The notes below the pieces were generated by a model. It was not told the DNA's origin and ran no database searches. It saw nothing but the letters and a program-made list of their open reading frames with translations. From assembly GCA_030917445.1 (NCBI GenBank), contig JAUPUR010000036.1:1-25386 (forward strand): a stretch of 25,386 nucleotides of DNA, given 5' to 3'. A program made the position numbers and the translations under genes. Position 1 is the stretch's first letter. Every line of letters starts with the position of its first letter. The stretch comes from Patescibacteria group bacterium (GTDB lineage Bacteria; Patescibacteriota; Microgenomatia; Levybacterales; UBA12049). Shown here one piece after another: positions 1 through 7,853 of this stretch.

Positions 1-90
1 AAACCTGAAGATGAAGGGATAAAGACGGAGTATTTTCTCGAAAAGAAAACAGACGACTATTTGCTTTTCAATTTAAAAAAATCTCTATGA
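1..90 (+). CDS. C-terminal end of an unidentified protein (partial)
   Basis: Frame 1 is open from the window edge to a TGA at 88-90 and gives 29 residues ending in NLKKSL. The tail is charged, with several Lys, Glu and Asp, and no motif is recognisable. Its stop overlaps the next gene's ATG (ATGA at 87-90), so it is probably cotranscribed with the glycosyltransferase that follows and belongs to the same polysaccharide locus. The function cannot be told from so short a piece. Confidence 0.6.
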   Translation, partial: KPEDEGIKTEYFLEKKTDDYLLFNLKKSL

Positions 91-1283
91 ATATATTAGT
101 AGTATCATCATATCTTCCTTTTCCACTCTTAAACGGTGGCAATATTCGGTTGTACAATATTTTAAAAGAATTATCAAAAAATCACTCCATTTCTCTCATA
201 TGTGAAAAAAGATCAAAACAGACAATGGAGGATGTAAAAGAAGTCGAGAAATTTTGTAAAAAAGTTATAACTGTAGAACGAAAAAAGCAATGGAGTTTGA
301 AAAATATTCTTAAGGCTGGTTTATCTAGAGAATCATTTTTAAAAGTAGGACATAATTTGCCAGAAATGCGTGAAATAATCTCAGCAGAGATGAAAAGTAA
401 TAATTATGATGTTATTCATGTAGAGACTTTTTATATATTGCAAAATGTGCCTGAAGTTACTGTTCCCGTTGTTCTCATTGAACATAATATTGAGTATTTG
501 GTATATGAAAGATTTAAAAATACAGTTCCATTTCTTATGAAACCATTTTTAAAATTAGACATTTTAAAAATTAAAAGAGAAGAAGAACAGTCTTGGATGC
601 GAGCGGATTTTATTGGAACTGTCTCACATGAAGAGAAAGATATTATTGGAGGAAATAATGTTGAAGTCGTTGCAAATGGTGTTGATACGCAAACATTTTC
701 ACTGAAAAAACTAAAAAAAGAATCTAAAGGTCCATACAAAATACTTTATATTGGTGATTATTCATGGGTACAAAATAGAGATGCAGTTAAATATATTATT
801 CAGGATATTTGGCCACATTTGAAAAATGAGATAGACGTAAAACTTTGGATTGTTGGGAGGAATATGCCTGACTCATTAAAGGAATTAGGAAAAAACGACG
901 ATCGAATTTATTTCGATGATAATAATACATCTCCAACACATGAAATATTCTCAGAAGCAGATGTACTCTTAGCTCCAAAAAGAGTCGGTGGAGGGACAAG
1001 TTATAAAGTTCTTGAAGCAATGGCAGTTGGGACTCCTGTAATCGCTAATACTCTTGGGGTAGAGGGATTTAAAGTACACAACAGAGAAGACGTTCTCATT
1101 GCAGATACGTCAGAAGACTTAGCAAAGATGGTGGTTGATGTTTTGAATGATAAATCACTTGCTGAAAAAGTTTCTATAAATGGGAGAAAGACTGTTGAAA
1201 AATATTACACATGGAGTTCAATAACAGCTGATCTAGAACAGTTATATAAAAAAGCTCTGCAGAAATCAAAATATACCGTATAA
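87..1283 (+). CDS. GT4-family glycosyltransferase (first of three)
   Basis: A 398-aa protein with a two-lobed GT-B layout. The N-terminal lobe opens with MNILVVSSYLPFPLLNGGN, typical of the acceptor side of GT4 enzymes. The C-terminal lobe starts near residue 215 (KILYIGDYSW) and carries the nucleotide-sugar loop around residues 297-320 (GGGTSYKVLEAMAVGTPVIA, with E310). The pattern resembles GT4 enzymes of exopolysaccharide loci (EpsH1/PEP-CTERM type). It presumably transfers a sugar from a nucleotide-sugar donor to a growing lipid-linked glycan at the inner membrane face; donor and acceptor cannot be assigned. The ATG overlaps the preceding stop, indicating translational coupling. The last codons, GTA TAA followed by T, create the -10 hexamer of the next gene. 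Confidence 0.85.
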   Translation: MNILVVSSYLPFPLLNGGNIRLYNILKELSKNHSISLICEKRSKQTMEDVKEVEKFCKKVITVERKKQWSLKNILKAGLSRESFLKVGHNLPEMREIISAEMKSNNYDVIHVETFYILQNVPEVTVPVVLIEHNIEYLVYERFKNTVPFLMKPFLKLDILKIKREEEQSWMRADFIGTVSHEEKDIIGGNNVEVVANGVDTQTFSLKKLKKESKGPYKILYIGDYSWVQNRDAVKYIIQDIWPHLKNEIDVKLWIVGRNMPDSLKELGKNDDRIYFDDNNTSPTHEIFSEADVLLAPKRVGGGTSYKVLEAMAVGTPVIANTLGVEGFKVHNREDVLIADTSEDLAKMVVDVLNDKSLAEKVSINGRKTVEKYYTWSSITADLEQLYKKALQKSKYTV

Positions 1284-1284
1284 T
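1279..1284 (+). promoter_or_regulatory. -10 element (TATAAT) for a leaderless glycosyltransferase mRNA
   Basis: A perfect TATAAT ends 6 nt before the ATG at 1291, so transcription should begin at or within a base of the start codon. It is formed by the final GTA-TAA of the upstream gene plus one T. No convincing -35 is visible 17 nt upstream (TCTGCA). The 14-mer TATAATACTTTCAT recurs at 3464 before the GDP-mannose pyrophosphorylase gene. Confidence 0.6.
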
Positions 1285-1290
1285 ACTTTC

Positions 1291-2391
1291 ATGAGAATCG
1301 GAATTGACGCTAGATTTTGGAATGAAACAGGAATTGGTAGGTATATACGAAATCTTGTTATATATATTCAAAAGAGTGATACGAAAAATGATTATGTGCT
1401 TTTTATTAAGCCTGAGGATGAAGTCTCAATCAAATCTGCATTAACTAGCCCACGTATTTCTTATAGAGCTGTAAATATCCCTTGGCATACTCTTAAGGAA
1501 CAAGTGCAATTTCCAAGACTTATTAAAAAAGAAAAAATTGAACTTATGCATTTTCCCTATTTTGCAGTGCCTATTTTTTACAAAGGTTCATATATTGTAA
1601 CAATCCATGATCTTATTCTTCATCATTTCTCAACGGGACAAGCCTCTACACTCCCATTTTTTGTCTATCAAGCAAAAAGAGCAGCGTATAAAATTGTTAT
1701 GAAGAAAGCAGCAGATAAAGCAGAAAAGATTATTGCTGTTTCAAACGCCACGAAACAAGAAATAATTGATCATCTCAACGTTCCCAAGGGAAAAGTAGAT
1801 GTGACTTATGAAGGTTTTGATATCGGAGAAAAAAGTAAGGATATTGAACTTCCTAAAAATCCATATTTTCTTCATGTAGGAAATGTTTATCCACATAAAA
1901 ATGTTGAGTTACTTTTAACAGCTTTTTCAAAGATATCTAAGAATGCTAATTTACTTATTGTTGGAAAAAAAGATTATTTCATGAACAGACTAATTAAATT
2001 TGCTGATACACATGGTATGAATAAAAATGTAATTTTTCTTCATACTGTATCTGATGATGAATTAGTTTCTTACTATAAAAATGCGAGTGGTGTAGTAGTT
2101 TCATCATTTATGGAGGGATTTGGTTTGCCTGCTGTGGAAGCGATGGCTTATGGAACTCTTGTGATATCATCAGATATTCCTTCACTCAGAGAAGTAACAG
2201 GTGGAAATGCACTTTTTTTCGATCCGTATTCAAAAAGTGATTTAATTGAGAAGCTAAATCTAGTACTTAACCCAACTCAAGAATTAAATGATATGAAAAA
2301 AGACGCAAAGAAATACGTTCAAAAGTATACATGGGAGAAAATGGCGAAAGAGACTGTCCGCATTTATGAAAGTAGCACTCGTTTACGATAG
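1291..2391 (+). CDS. GT4-family glycosyltransferase (second of three)
   Basis: A 366-aa GT-B enzyme. The N-terminus MRIGIDARFWNETGIGRYIR is the classic opening of mannosyl/rhamnosyl-type GT4 transferases. The donor-binding half carries YFLHVGNVYPHKNVELLL (near residue 191) and the E-x7-E motif EGFGLPAVE at residues 275-283. It should add a sugar, plausibly from GDP-mannose given the manC-like gene downstream, to a lipid-linked oligosaccharide in the cytoplasm; that donor is inferred from context only. There is no Shine-Dalgarno sequence. The start sits 6 nt after a TATAAT, as expected for a leaderless mRNA. The 3' end overlaps the next gene by 26 nt in another frame. Confidence 0.88.
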   Translation: MRIGIDARFWNETGIGRYIRNLVIYIQKSDTKNDYVLFIKPEDEVSIKSALTSPRISYRAVNIPWHTLKEQVQFPRLIKKEKIELMHFPYFAVPIFYKGSYIVTIHDLILHHFSTGQASTLPFFVYQAKRAAYKIVMKKAADKAEKIIAVSNATKQEIIDHLNVPKGKVDVTYEGFDIGEKSKDIELPKNPYFLHVGNVYPHKNVELLLTAFSKISKNANLLIVGKKDYFMNRLIKFADTHGMNKNVIFLHTVSDDELVSYYKNASGVVVSSFMEGFGLPAVEAMAYGTLVISSDIPSLREVTGGNALFFDPYSKSDLIEKLNLVLNPTQELNDMKKDAKKYVQKYTWEKMAKETVRIYESSTRLR

Positions 2392-3451
2392 GGTCAATAA
2401 ATGGGGTGGTGCAGAAAGAGTTATGCTTGCCCTCCATCAACTTTTTCCTGACGCACCACTCTTTACATCTGTTTACAATCCAGAGACGGCAGGGTGGGCT
2501 GATGATATAAAGGTCATTCCTTCATTTCTTCAACATGCACCATTTGCAAAAAAAGCACATGAATTATACCCAGTGCTCATGCCTATTGCATTCGAGTCAT
2601 TTAGTTTTGATGAATTTGATTTAGTCATTTCTGTTACCAGTGAAGCTGCAAAAGGAATTATTACCAAACCTCAGACTCGACATATCTGTTATTGCTTAAC
2701 TCCAACACGTTATTTGTGGAGTGGTTATAAAGAATATTTCTCACAGAAGTTTATAAAAATATTGTCTTATCCTGCTGTCTCTTATCTTCGCTCATGGGAC
2801 AAAGTGAGTTGTACAAGACCAGATGCATATATCGCTATATCAAATGAAGTAAAGGAAAGAATTAAAAAATATTATCATTCAGACAGTGAGATCATTCACC
2901 CACCTGTATCACTATTCGAGGGAGTGAGCGAGGTAGAAAAGAATAAAAAAGAAGGAGAATATTATCTGGTTGTTTCACGTCTTGTACCATATAAAAGAGT
3001 AGACCTTGCAATCAAAGCTTGCAATAAAATGAGAAAAAAGCTGATTATTATTGGAAAGGGAAGTGAAGAAAAATATCTTCGAAGTATCGCAGGTCCAACA
3101 ATAACATTTATTGGTTATGTTTCTGATGATGTTTTAAGACAATATTATGTTTCAGCTAAAGCACTTCTTTTTCCTGGACTTGAAGATTTTGGAATTACAA
3201 TGGTTGAGGCACTGGGCTTTGGTATACCAGTAATTGCATATAATAAAGGTGGTGCAAAAGATATTATTCAAAATAAAAAAACAGGAATTCTTTTTGATAG
3301 ACAAAGTAGAGAATCACTTTCTGAAGCAATACTTTTAAGTGAAAAGATAAAATTTTCATCAATAGAGCTACAAAAACACGCATATACTTTTTCTCAAGAA
3401 ATATTTAAAAGAAGAATGACAGAGTATATTGCAAATGTCTTTGCTAAATAA
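2366..3451 (+). CDS. GT4-family glycosyltransferase (third of three), WbaZ/mannosyltransferase-like
   Basis: A 361-aa GT-B protein. The N-terminus KVALVYDRVNKWGGAERVM is a GT4 signature. The middle segment with HICYCLTPTRYLWSGY is characteristic of WbaZ-like mannosyltransferases of O-antigen clusters. The donor site contains RLVPYKRVDLAI and EDFGITMVEALGFGIPVIA (E273 and E281 as the E-x7-E pair). The start lies inside the end of the preceding gene (26-nt overlap) with no ribosome binding site, so translation is probably coupled. The exact linkage is unknown. The neighbouring GDP-mannose pyrophosphorylase supports, but does not prove, mannose transfer. Confidence 0.88.
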   Translation: MKVALVYDRVNKWGGAERVMLALHQLFPDAPLFTSVYNPETAGWADDIKVIPSFLQHAPFAKKAHELYPVLMPIAFESFSFDEFDLVISVTSEAAKGIITKPQTRHICYCLTPTRYLWSGYKEYFSQKFIKILSYPAVSYLRSWDKVSCTRPDAYIAISNEVKERIKKYYHSDSEIIHPPVSLFEGVSEVEKNKKEGEYYLVVSRLVPYKRVDLAIKACNKMRKKLIIIGKGSEEKYLRSIAGPTITFIGYVSDDVLRQYYVSAKALLFPGLEDFGITMVEALGFGIPVIAYNKGGAKDIIQNKKTGILFDRQSRESLSEAILLSEKIKFSSIELQKHAYTFSQEIFKRRMTEYIANVFAK

Positions 3452-3469
3452 TAATATTATGGATATAAT
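3441..3469 (+). promoter_or_regulatory. Promoter of the GDP-mannose pyrophosphorylase gene
   Basis: TTGCTA (3441-3446), a 17-nt spacer and TATAAT (3464-3469) make a good sigma-70-type promoter. The expected start of transcription is about 3476, leaving a 5' leader of only about 7 nt before the ATG at 3483. The -35 lies in the last codons of the upstream gene. Confidence 0.6.
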
Positions 3470-3482
3470 ACTTTCATAGTTT

Positions 3483-4565
3483 ATGAAAATAATTGTATTT
3501 GCAGGAGGCGTTGGATCAAGACTTTGGCCTCTATCTCGTAAAAATACTCCAAAACAATTCGGACAAATAATTGGCGAGGAGTCAACGCTTCAGTCGACAA
3601 TTAATAGACTTCTTCCATCATTTAAGCCTGAGGATATTTATGTTGCTACAGGAAAACACTACTCCGATGTTGTAAGAGAACAGCTCCCTATGATTCCTGC
3701 AGATAATTTTATATTGGAACCTGCAATGCGCGACGTCGGTCCAGCAATTGGGTTGAACGCTTTTTTACTTGATAAAAAATTTAGTGATGAACCTATTGCA
3801 ATTTTATGGAGTGATCACCTTGTTAAAAATGAGGAGATGTTTCGACAGGTACTTCGTATGGCTGAATCAAATGTTCTTGATGACAATGGTAAATTTGTTT
3901 TTATCGCACAAAAGCCTCGATTTGCAAATCAAAATTTAGGATGGATTGAGCTGGGTGAGAAAATAAAAGAAGAAAACGGTGCAGATGTCTATAGATTTCA
4001 AAGATTGAGATACAGACCAAAGCTTGAAGACGCTCAACTATTTTTCAAAAATGCTTCATTTGTGTGGAATTTAGGATATTTTGTTACAACTCCTCGAATT
4101 CTCGTCAATTTATTTGAAGAGTATGCTCCAGAAATGTATTCTCAATTGATGAAAATTCGTGACACATGGGGAACGGATGCATATGAGCAAACTCTTGAGG
4201 AAATTTATCCTACTCTTGAAAAGATCAGTTTTGATGATGCAATTCTTGTTAAAATGTCTCCTGATGACATGTATGTTATTGCAACAGATCTTGGATGGAG
4301 TGATATCGGTGCATGGGATGCATTAAAAGAGGCACTGTCAGAAGAAGTCTCTCAAAATATAACAAAAGGAAATGTTCTTTTAGAAGACACTGAGGATTCA
4401 TTAGCATTTAACTATACAGAGAAGTTGGTAGTTGGTATAGATTTATCTGAGATGCTTATTATTAATACAGACGATGTCATACTTATTTGTCCAAAACAAT
4501 CCGTACCCAAAATTAAAAAGCTTGTTGAGAATCTTGCGGGTACACCACATGAGCATCTCGCCTAA
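3483..4565 (+). CDS. manC: Mannose-1-phosphate guanylyltransferase (GDP-mannose pyrophosphorylase)
   Basis: A 360-aa nucleotidyltransferase that should make GDP-mannose from mannose-1-phosphate and GTP in the cytoplasm. The N-terminal signature AGGVGSRLWPLSRKNTPKQF (residues 7-26) is the textbook nucleotide-binding loop of ManC/RfbM enzymes, with the PKQF lysine. EPAMRDVGPAI and the late DLGWSDIGAWD segment are also diagnostic. The length fits the single-domain form: there is no C-terminal cupin/phosphomannose isomerase domain, so isomerisation must be encoded elsewhere. The gene has its own promoter and is followed at 5 nt by the priming transferase, suggesting a two-gene unit that supplies sugar for the surface glycan made by the three upstream GT4 enzymes. 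Confidence 0.92.
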   Translation: MKIIVFAGGVGSRLWPLSRKNTPKQFGQIIGEESTLQSTINRLLPSFKPEDIYVATGKHYSDVVREQLPMIPADNFILEPAMRDVGPAIGLNAFLLDKKFSDEPIAILWSDHLVKNEEMFRQVLRMAESNVLDDNGKFVFIAQKPRFANQNLGWIELGEKIKEENGADVYRFQRLRYRPKLEDAQLFFKNASFVWNLGYFVTTPRILVNLFEEYAPEMYSQLMKIRDTWGTDAYEQTLEEIYPTLEKISFDDAILVKMSPDDMYVIATDLGWSDIGAWDALKEALSEEVSQNITKGNVLLEDTEDSLAFNYTEKLVVGIDLSEMLIINTDDVILICPKQSVPKIKKLVENLAGTPHEHLA

Positions 4566-4570
4566 AACCC

Positions 4571-5236
4571 ATGCCCTATAAAGAGATTAAAAAAAGTGAA
4601 TTTTATGAACTTCTCAAACGTCTTCTCGATGTTTTTTTTGCATTAGTTCTCATTTTTATATTTTCTCCATTAATAATTATTGTTGCTGCAGCTATTAAAT
4701 TAAATACACCTGGTCCCGTCTTAGCTGATACACCTGAAAGAGTAGGAAAAAATGGCAAACCATTTAAAATGTTTAAGTTTCGATCAATGATTCAAAATGC
4801 TCATACAATTTTGCGAGAAGATCCAGAATTTGCAAAGTTATATGAAATGTATAAGCAAGGTAGCTACAAATTAAAGAATGATCCCAGAATTACTATTGTA
4901 GGGAAATACATAAGAAAGTTTTCACTTGATGAGGTTCCACAACTTTTTAATATCTTAAAAGGGGATATGAGTCTTGTTGGACCTAGGGCATATTATCCTG
5001 ATGAACTACGTGAGCAACAGAAAAAGTATCCAGAAACACAGGATTCGGTGAAAGTTGTATTATCAGTCAAACCAGGTCTTACCGGATATTGGCAAGTGTC
5101 TGGGCGAAGTCAGATTAATTTTGATAAACGAATTCAAATGGATGCAGAATACGTGAGAAAAAGATCAATTTTATATGATTTTATTATAATTGCGCGTACT
5201 CCTTGGGCAATGATTTCTGGCAAAGGTGCACTTTAG
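4571..5236 (+). CDS. Bacterial sugar transferase, polyprenyl-phosphate glycosyl-1-phosphate transferase
   Basis: A 221-aa monotopic enzyme that starts glycan assembly by moving a sugar-1-phosphate onto undecaprenyl phosphate. One hydrophobic helix (residues about 21-43) precedes the catalytic domain, as in the minimal PglC/WbaP-C-terminal class. Family motifs are ERVGKNGKPFKMFKFRSM (56-73), the catalytic Asp-Glu pair in FSLDEVPQLFNILKGDMSLV (D120-E121), VGPR (136-139) and KPGLTGYWQVSGRS (167-180). The usual GPVFFRQ segment reads GPVLADT, a small departure upstream of the active site. It follows manC by 5 nt without a promoter of its own. The sugar transferred is not predictable. Confidence 0.9.
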   Translation: MPYKEIKKSEFYELLKRLLDVFFALVLIFIFSPLIIIVAAAIKLNTPGPVLADTPERVGKNGKPFKMFKFRSMIQNAHTILREDPEFAKLYEMYKQGSYKLKNDPRITIVGKYIRKFSLDEVPQLFNILKGDMSLVGPRAYYPDELREQQKKYPETQDSVKVVLSVKPGLTGYWQVSGRSQINFDKRIQMDAEYVRKRSILYDFIIIARTPWAMISGKGAL

Positions 5237-5240
5237 TAAT

Positions 5241-5269
5241 TTGACATAAAAAACTGGTAAATGTATCAT
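5241..5269 (+). promoter_or_regulatory. Consensus promoter of the DUF4012 gene
   Basis: A perfect TTGACA (5241-5246), a 17-nt spacer and TATCAT (5264-5269) form one of the best sigma-70-type promoters in the window. Transcription is expected near 5276, only about 4 nt before the ATG at 5280, so the mRNA would be almost leaderless. Confidence 0.65.
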
Positions 5270-5279
5270 TAATGGACCT

Positions 5280-7241
5280 ATGTCAGGATTTGAGAAGATA
5301 GATTTGATATCAAAAACAAGAAGTAGACTCCAGTCAAAGACTGATGGGGACGATATGAGTAACAAAAAACGTACAAGAAAAAGATTTCAACTTAGTAGAA
5401 AAAATTTAGGAATGATGACGGGAATATTTCTCGTTATTGCACTTCTTCTAACTTTCGGGCTTATTGTGCCTGGAATTAGTCTTGCGAAGTCAGCTCAAAA
5501 GACCTATACGCAGGCAAAAATTATGGCTGATGCTCTCAAACAGCAAAATATTGAGTTAGCATCAGTTGAACTTGAAAAAACAAAAGTTGCACTTGCAGAT
5601 ACACAGAAAAAAATGCGCCCACTCATTTATTTGAAATTTGTTCCACTTGCTAATTTTTACTATAACGATGCAGAACATGGATTGAATGCAGGTGCTGAAG
5701 GATTGAAAGCTGCAACAATTGTCGTCGATTCACTCAAGCCTTACGCTGATGTTCTTGGTCTCAAAGGACAGGGATCATTTGCTGGTGGATCTGCAGAGGA
5801 TAGAATTAAAACAGCTGTGCTTTCCATGGGGAAAATAACTCCACGAATTGATGAGATCTCAGATAGTCTTTTAGTAGTTCGTAAAGAAGTTGATGGAATC
5901 AATCCTGATCATTATCCAGAATTTCTTTTTGGTAAAAACATAAAATCTCAAATCACACAACTTAAGCTCTTAACAGATCAAGGTGTAGAATTTGTTGATG
6001 AAGCTCGACCACTTATCAAAGTTCTCCCATCACTGCTTGGGGAAAAAGAAGAAAAAAAGTACTTAGTTATTTTTCAAAATGACAAAGAACTTCGCCCTAC
6101 TGGTGGATTTATGACCGCCTATGCCATTTTTAGACTTGATAAAGGTGTAATCAAATTAGATAGATCTGATGATATTTATGTCCTCGATGACTCTATTCCA
6201 AACAAACCTAAAGCTCCAGAGCCGATTTTGAAATACTTACCGAAAGTCTCAACACTTAACTTGAGAGATTCAAATCTTTCTCCTGATTTTATTGTCTCAA
6301 TGAATGAGTTTAACAAGCTTTATGATCGTGCAGGACAAAAAGTTGAGGTAGATGGCATTATTGCAATCGATACTTATGTATTAGTTGAGACAATTAAAGT
6401 GCTTGATAACCAGATTTCAGTAAATGGGCAAACATACACCACAGAGGAAGATGCTCGTTGTGATTGTCCGCAGGTTATTTATGAGCTTGAGGATAATATT
6501 TCTCGCCCAGTTAATTATGTGAGAACAGACCGTAAAGCTTTGCTTGGAGACATGTTAACTGCATTGATGAGTAAGGCCTTATCATCATCACCAAAGCAGT
6601 ACTGGGGACCTCTTTTCCAGACAATGCTCAATCAGACTTACCAAAAGCATGTGCTTTTCTATCTTTATGATAAAGATGCACAGTCAGGCATTGAGGCACT
6701 TAACGCTGCAGGGAAAATACTTCCATTTGAAGGAGATTATCTTCACATCAATGATACAAATTTTGGAGGAGCAAAATCAAATCTTTTTGTCACTCAGGAA
6801 GTTGAAGTTGCATATGATGTAAAAAGCGATGGAGCGGTTCAAAAGACGATAACTGTTGATTATAAAAATACTTATCCTCCATCTGACTGTAATTTAGAGC
6901 GGGGTGGATTATGTCTTAATGCAGAACTGAGAGACTGGATTCGATTTTATGTTCCAAACGGAAGTACACTTGGCAAAAATACAGGGTCTGAAGTAAAAAT
7001 GACGACAAGTGAAGATCTTGGCAAGACAGTTCTTGAAGGATTTGTTACTGTTCGCCCACTGGGAAAAACAAAGTTGACAGTGACGTATGATCTCCCATTC
7101 AAGGTTGAGGGTGGAGTACTCCCTGTACTTATACAGAAACAACCAGGAACATATGGCCCTCAATATACAATTAAGGTTAATGGAAAAACAGTTGAGAAAT
7201 TTGAACTTCTCACAGATAAAGAATTAAAACTTAAAGTATAA
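5280..7241 (+). CDS. DUF4012 domain membrane-anchored protein
   Basis: A 653-aa protein with a basic cytoplasmic N-terminus, one transmembrane helix (residues about 44-68) and a large extracytoplasmic part. The DUF4012 hallmark NDKELRPTGGFMTAYAIF lies near residues 265-282. A helical, Lys/Glu-rich stretch precedes it and a beta-rich tail follows it. Cysteine pairs (CDC near residue 394, and two Cys about ten residues apart near 536-546) could form external disulfides. The family's biochemical role is unknown. Its position next to glycan assembly genes suggests a surface or glycan-related function. The promoter at 5241 favours the start at 5280. An ATG at 5355, preceded by GGGGA, is the alternative and would remove 25 residues. 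Confidence 0.85.
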   Translation: MSGFEKIDLISKTRSRLQSKTDGDDMSNKKRTRKRFQLSRKNLGMMTGIFLVIALLLTFGLIVPGISLAKSAQKTYTQAKIMADALKQQNIELASVELEKTKVALADTQKKMRPLIYLKFVPLANFYYNDAEHGLNAGAEGLKAATIVVDSLKPYADVLGLKGQGSFAGGSAEDRIKTAVLSMGKITPRIDEISDSLLVVRKEVDGINPDHYPEFLFGKNIKSQITQLKLLTDQGVEFVDEARPLIKVLPSLLGEKEEKKYLVIFQNDKELRPTGGFMTAYAIFRLDKGVIKLDRSDDIYVLDDSIPNKPKAPEPILKYLPKVSTLNLRDSNLSPDFIVSMNEFNKLYDRAGQKVEVDGIIAIDTYVLVETIKVLDNQISVNGQTYTTEEDARCDCPQVIYELEDNISRPVNYVRTDRKALLGDMLTALMSKALSSSPKQYWGPLFQTMLNQTYQKHVLFYLYDKDAQSGIEALNAAGKILPFEGDYLHINDTNFGGAKSNLFVTQEVEVAYDVKSDGAVQKTITVDYKNTYPPSDCNLERGGLCLNAELRDWIRFYVPNGSTLGKNTGSEVKMTTSEDLGKTVLEGFVTVRPLGKTKLTVTYDLPFKVEGGVLPVLIQKQPGTYGPQYTIKVNGKTVEKFELLTDKELKLKV

Positions 7242-7242
7242 T
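7237..7242 (+). promoter_or_regulatory. -10 element (TATAAT) for leaderless recO
   Basis: TATAAT is made by the last Val codon and stop of the DUF4012 gene (GTA TAA) plus T. It ends exactly 6 nt before the GTG at 7249. No clear -35 is present. The same stop-codon/-10 fusion occurs at 1279. Confidence 0.55.
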
Positions 7243-7248
7243 AAAAGA

Positions 7249-7809
7249 GTGCGTAGCTTTAAGACCTCAGGAATTGTCATTAAAAGAAGAAACTTCAACG
7301 AATCAGATAGAATAATTACTCTCTACACAAAAGATTTTGGCAAAATTCAAGTAAAGGCTTCTGGTGTTCGCAAAATAACAAGTCGACGTTCTTCACATAT
7401 TGAACAACTGAATTTTGTAGAGGTAGGTCTTTATAGAGGTGCGTCACTATATACACTTACCGAAGCACAAATGACGCTGACATATGAGAATGTTAAAGGA
7501 GATTTGAAAAAAACAGGTATAGCCTATCATATGTGTGAACTTATAGAGGGATTATGTCCAGAGAATCAGGAACAGGCACAGATATTTTCTCTTTTCAAGC
7601 AAACTTTAGACAAACTTGAAGTTTCAGATGAAAATTCACATCAAACACTTATCCATGAATTTGAAATTCGGTTATTAACATTACTTGGGTTCTGGCATGG
7701 AACAGATGAAGTATCAGAGAAGTTAAATACACATCAATTTATAGAAGAAATTCTGGAGAGAAAACTAAAAAGTCATCGAATTTTTGAACAACTTGATCAT
7801 ATTTCATAA
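7249..7809 (+). CDS. recO: DNA repair/recombination protein RecO (short form)
   Basis: A 186-aa RecO-like protein. The N-terminal OB-fold region SGIVIKRRNFNESDRIITLY, followed by KDFGKIQVKASGVRK, is the family signature. A helical C-terminal part ends with FEIRLLTLLGFWHG. RecO anneals SSB-coated single strands and helps load RecA in the RecFOR pathway. Typical RecO proteins are about 240 aa and many carry a four-Cys zinc site after the LLGY region. That segment is absent here; the protein ends cleanly with no sign of a frameshift, so this looks like a lineage-specific short form. The GTG start is chosen because it lies 6 nt after a TATAAT and gives the normal N-terminus. glyS follows, a pairing also common in Firmicutes. 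Confidence 0.85.
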   Translation: MRSFKTSGIVIKRRNFNESDRIITLYTKDFGKIQVKASGVRKITSRRSSHIEQLNFVEVGLYRGASLYTLTEAQMTLTYENVKGDLKKTGIAYHMCELIEGLCPENQEQAQIFSLFKQTLDKLEVSDENSHQTLIHEFEIRLLTLLGFWHGTDEVSEKLNTHQFIEEILERKLKSHRIFEQLDHIS

Positions 7810-7838
7810 GTTAGCTTCTTTTTTATCCTTATTTTTTC

Positions 7839-7847
7839 TGTTATTAT
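7839..7847 (+). promoter_or_regulatory. Extended -10 promoter of glyS
   Basis: TG (7839-7840), one base, then TATTAT (7842-7847) is an extended -10 element, which explains the lack of a recognisable -35 in the T-rich stretch upstream. Six nt separate it from the ATG at 7854, so the mRNA should be leaderless. The T-rich run 7811-7838 has no hairpin before it and is not a terminator. Confidence 0.55.
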
Positions 7848-7853
7848 AGGCAC

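Noticed and set aside
7811..7840. T-rich run after recO as an intrinsic terminator
   Set aside because: No stem-loop precedes the T stretches; the region fits the spacer and upstream part of the glyS promoter.
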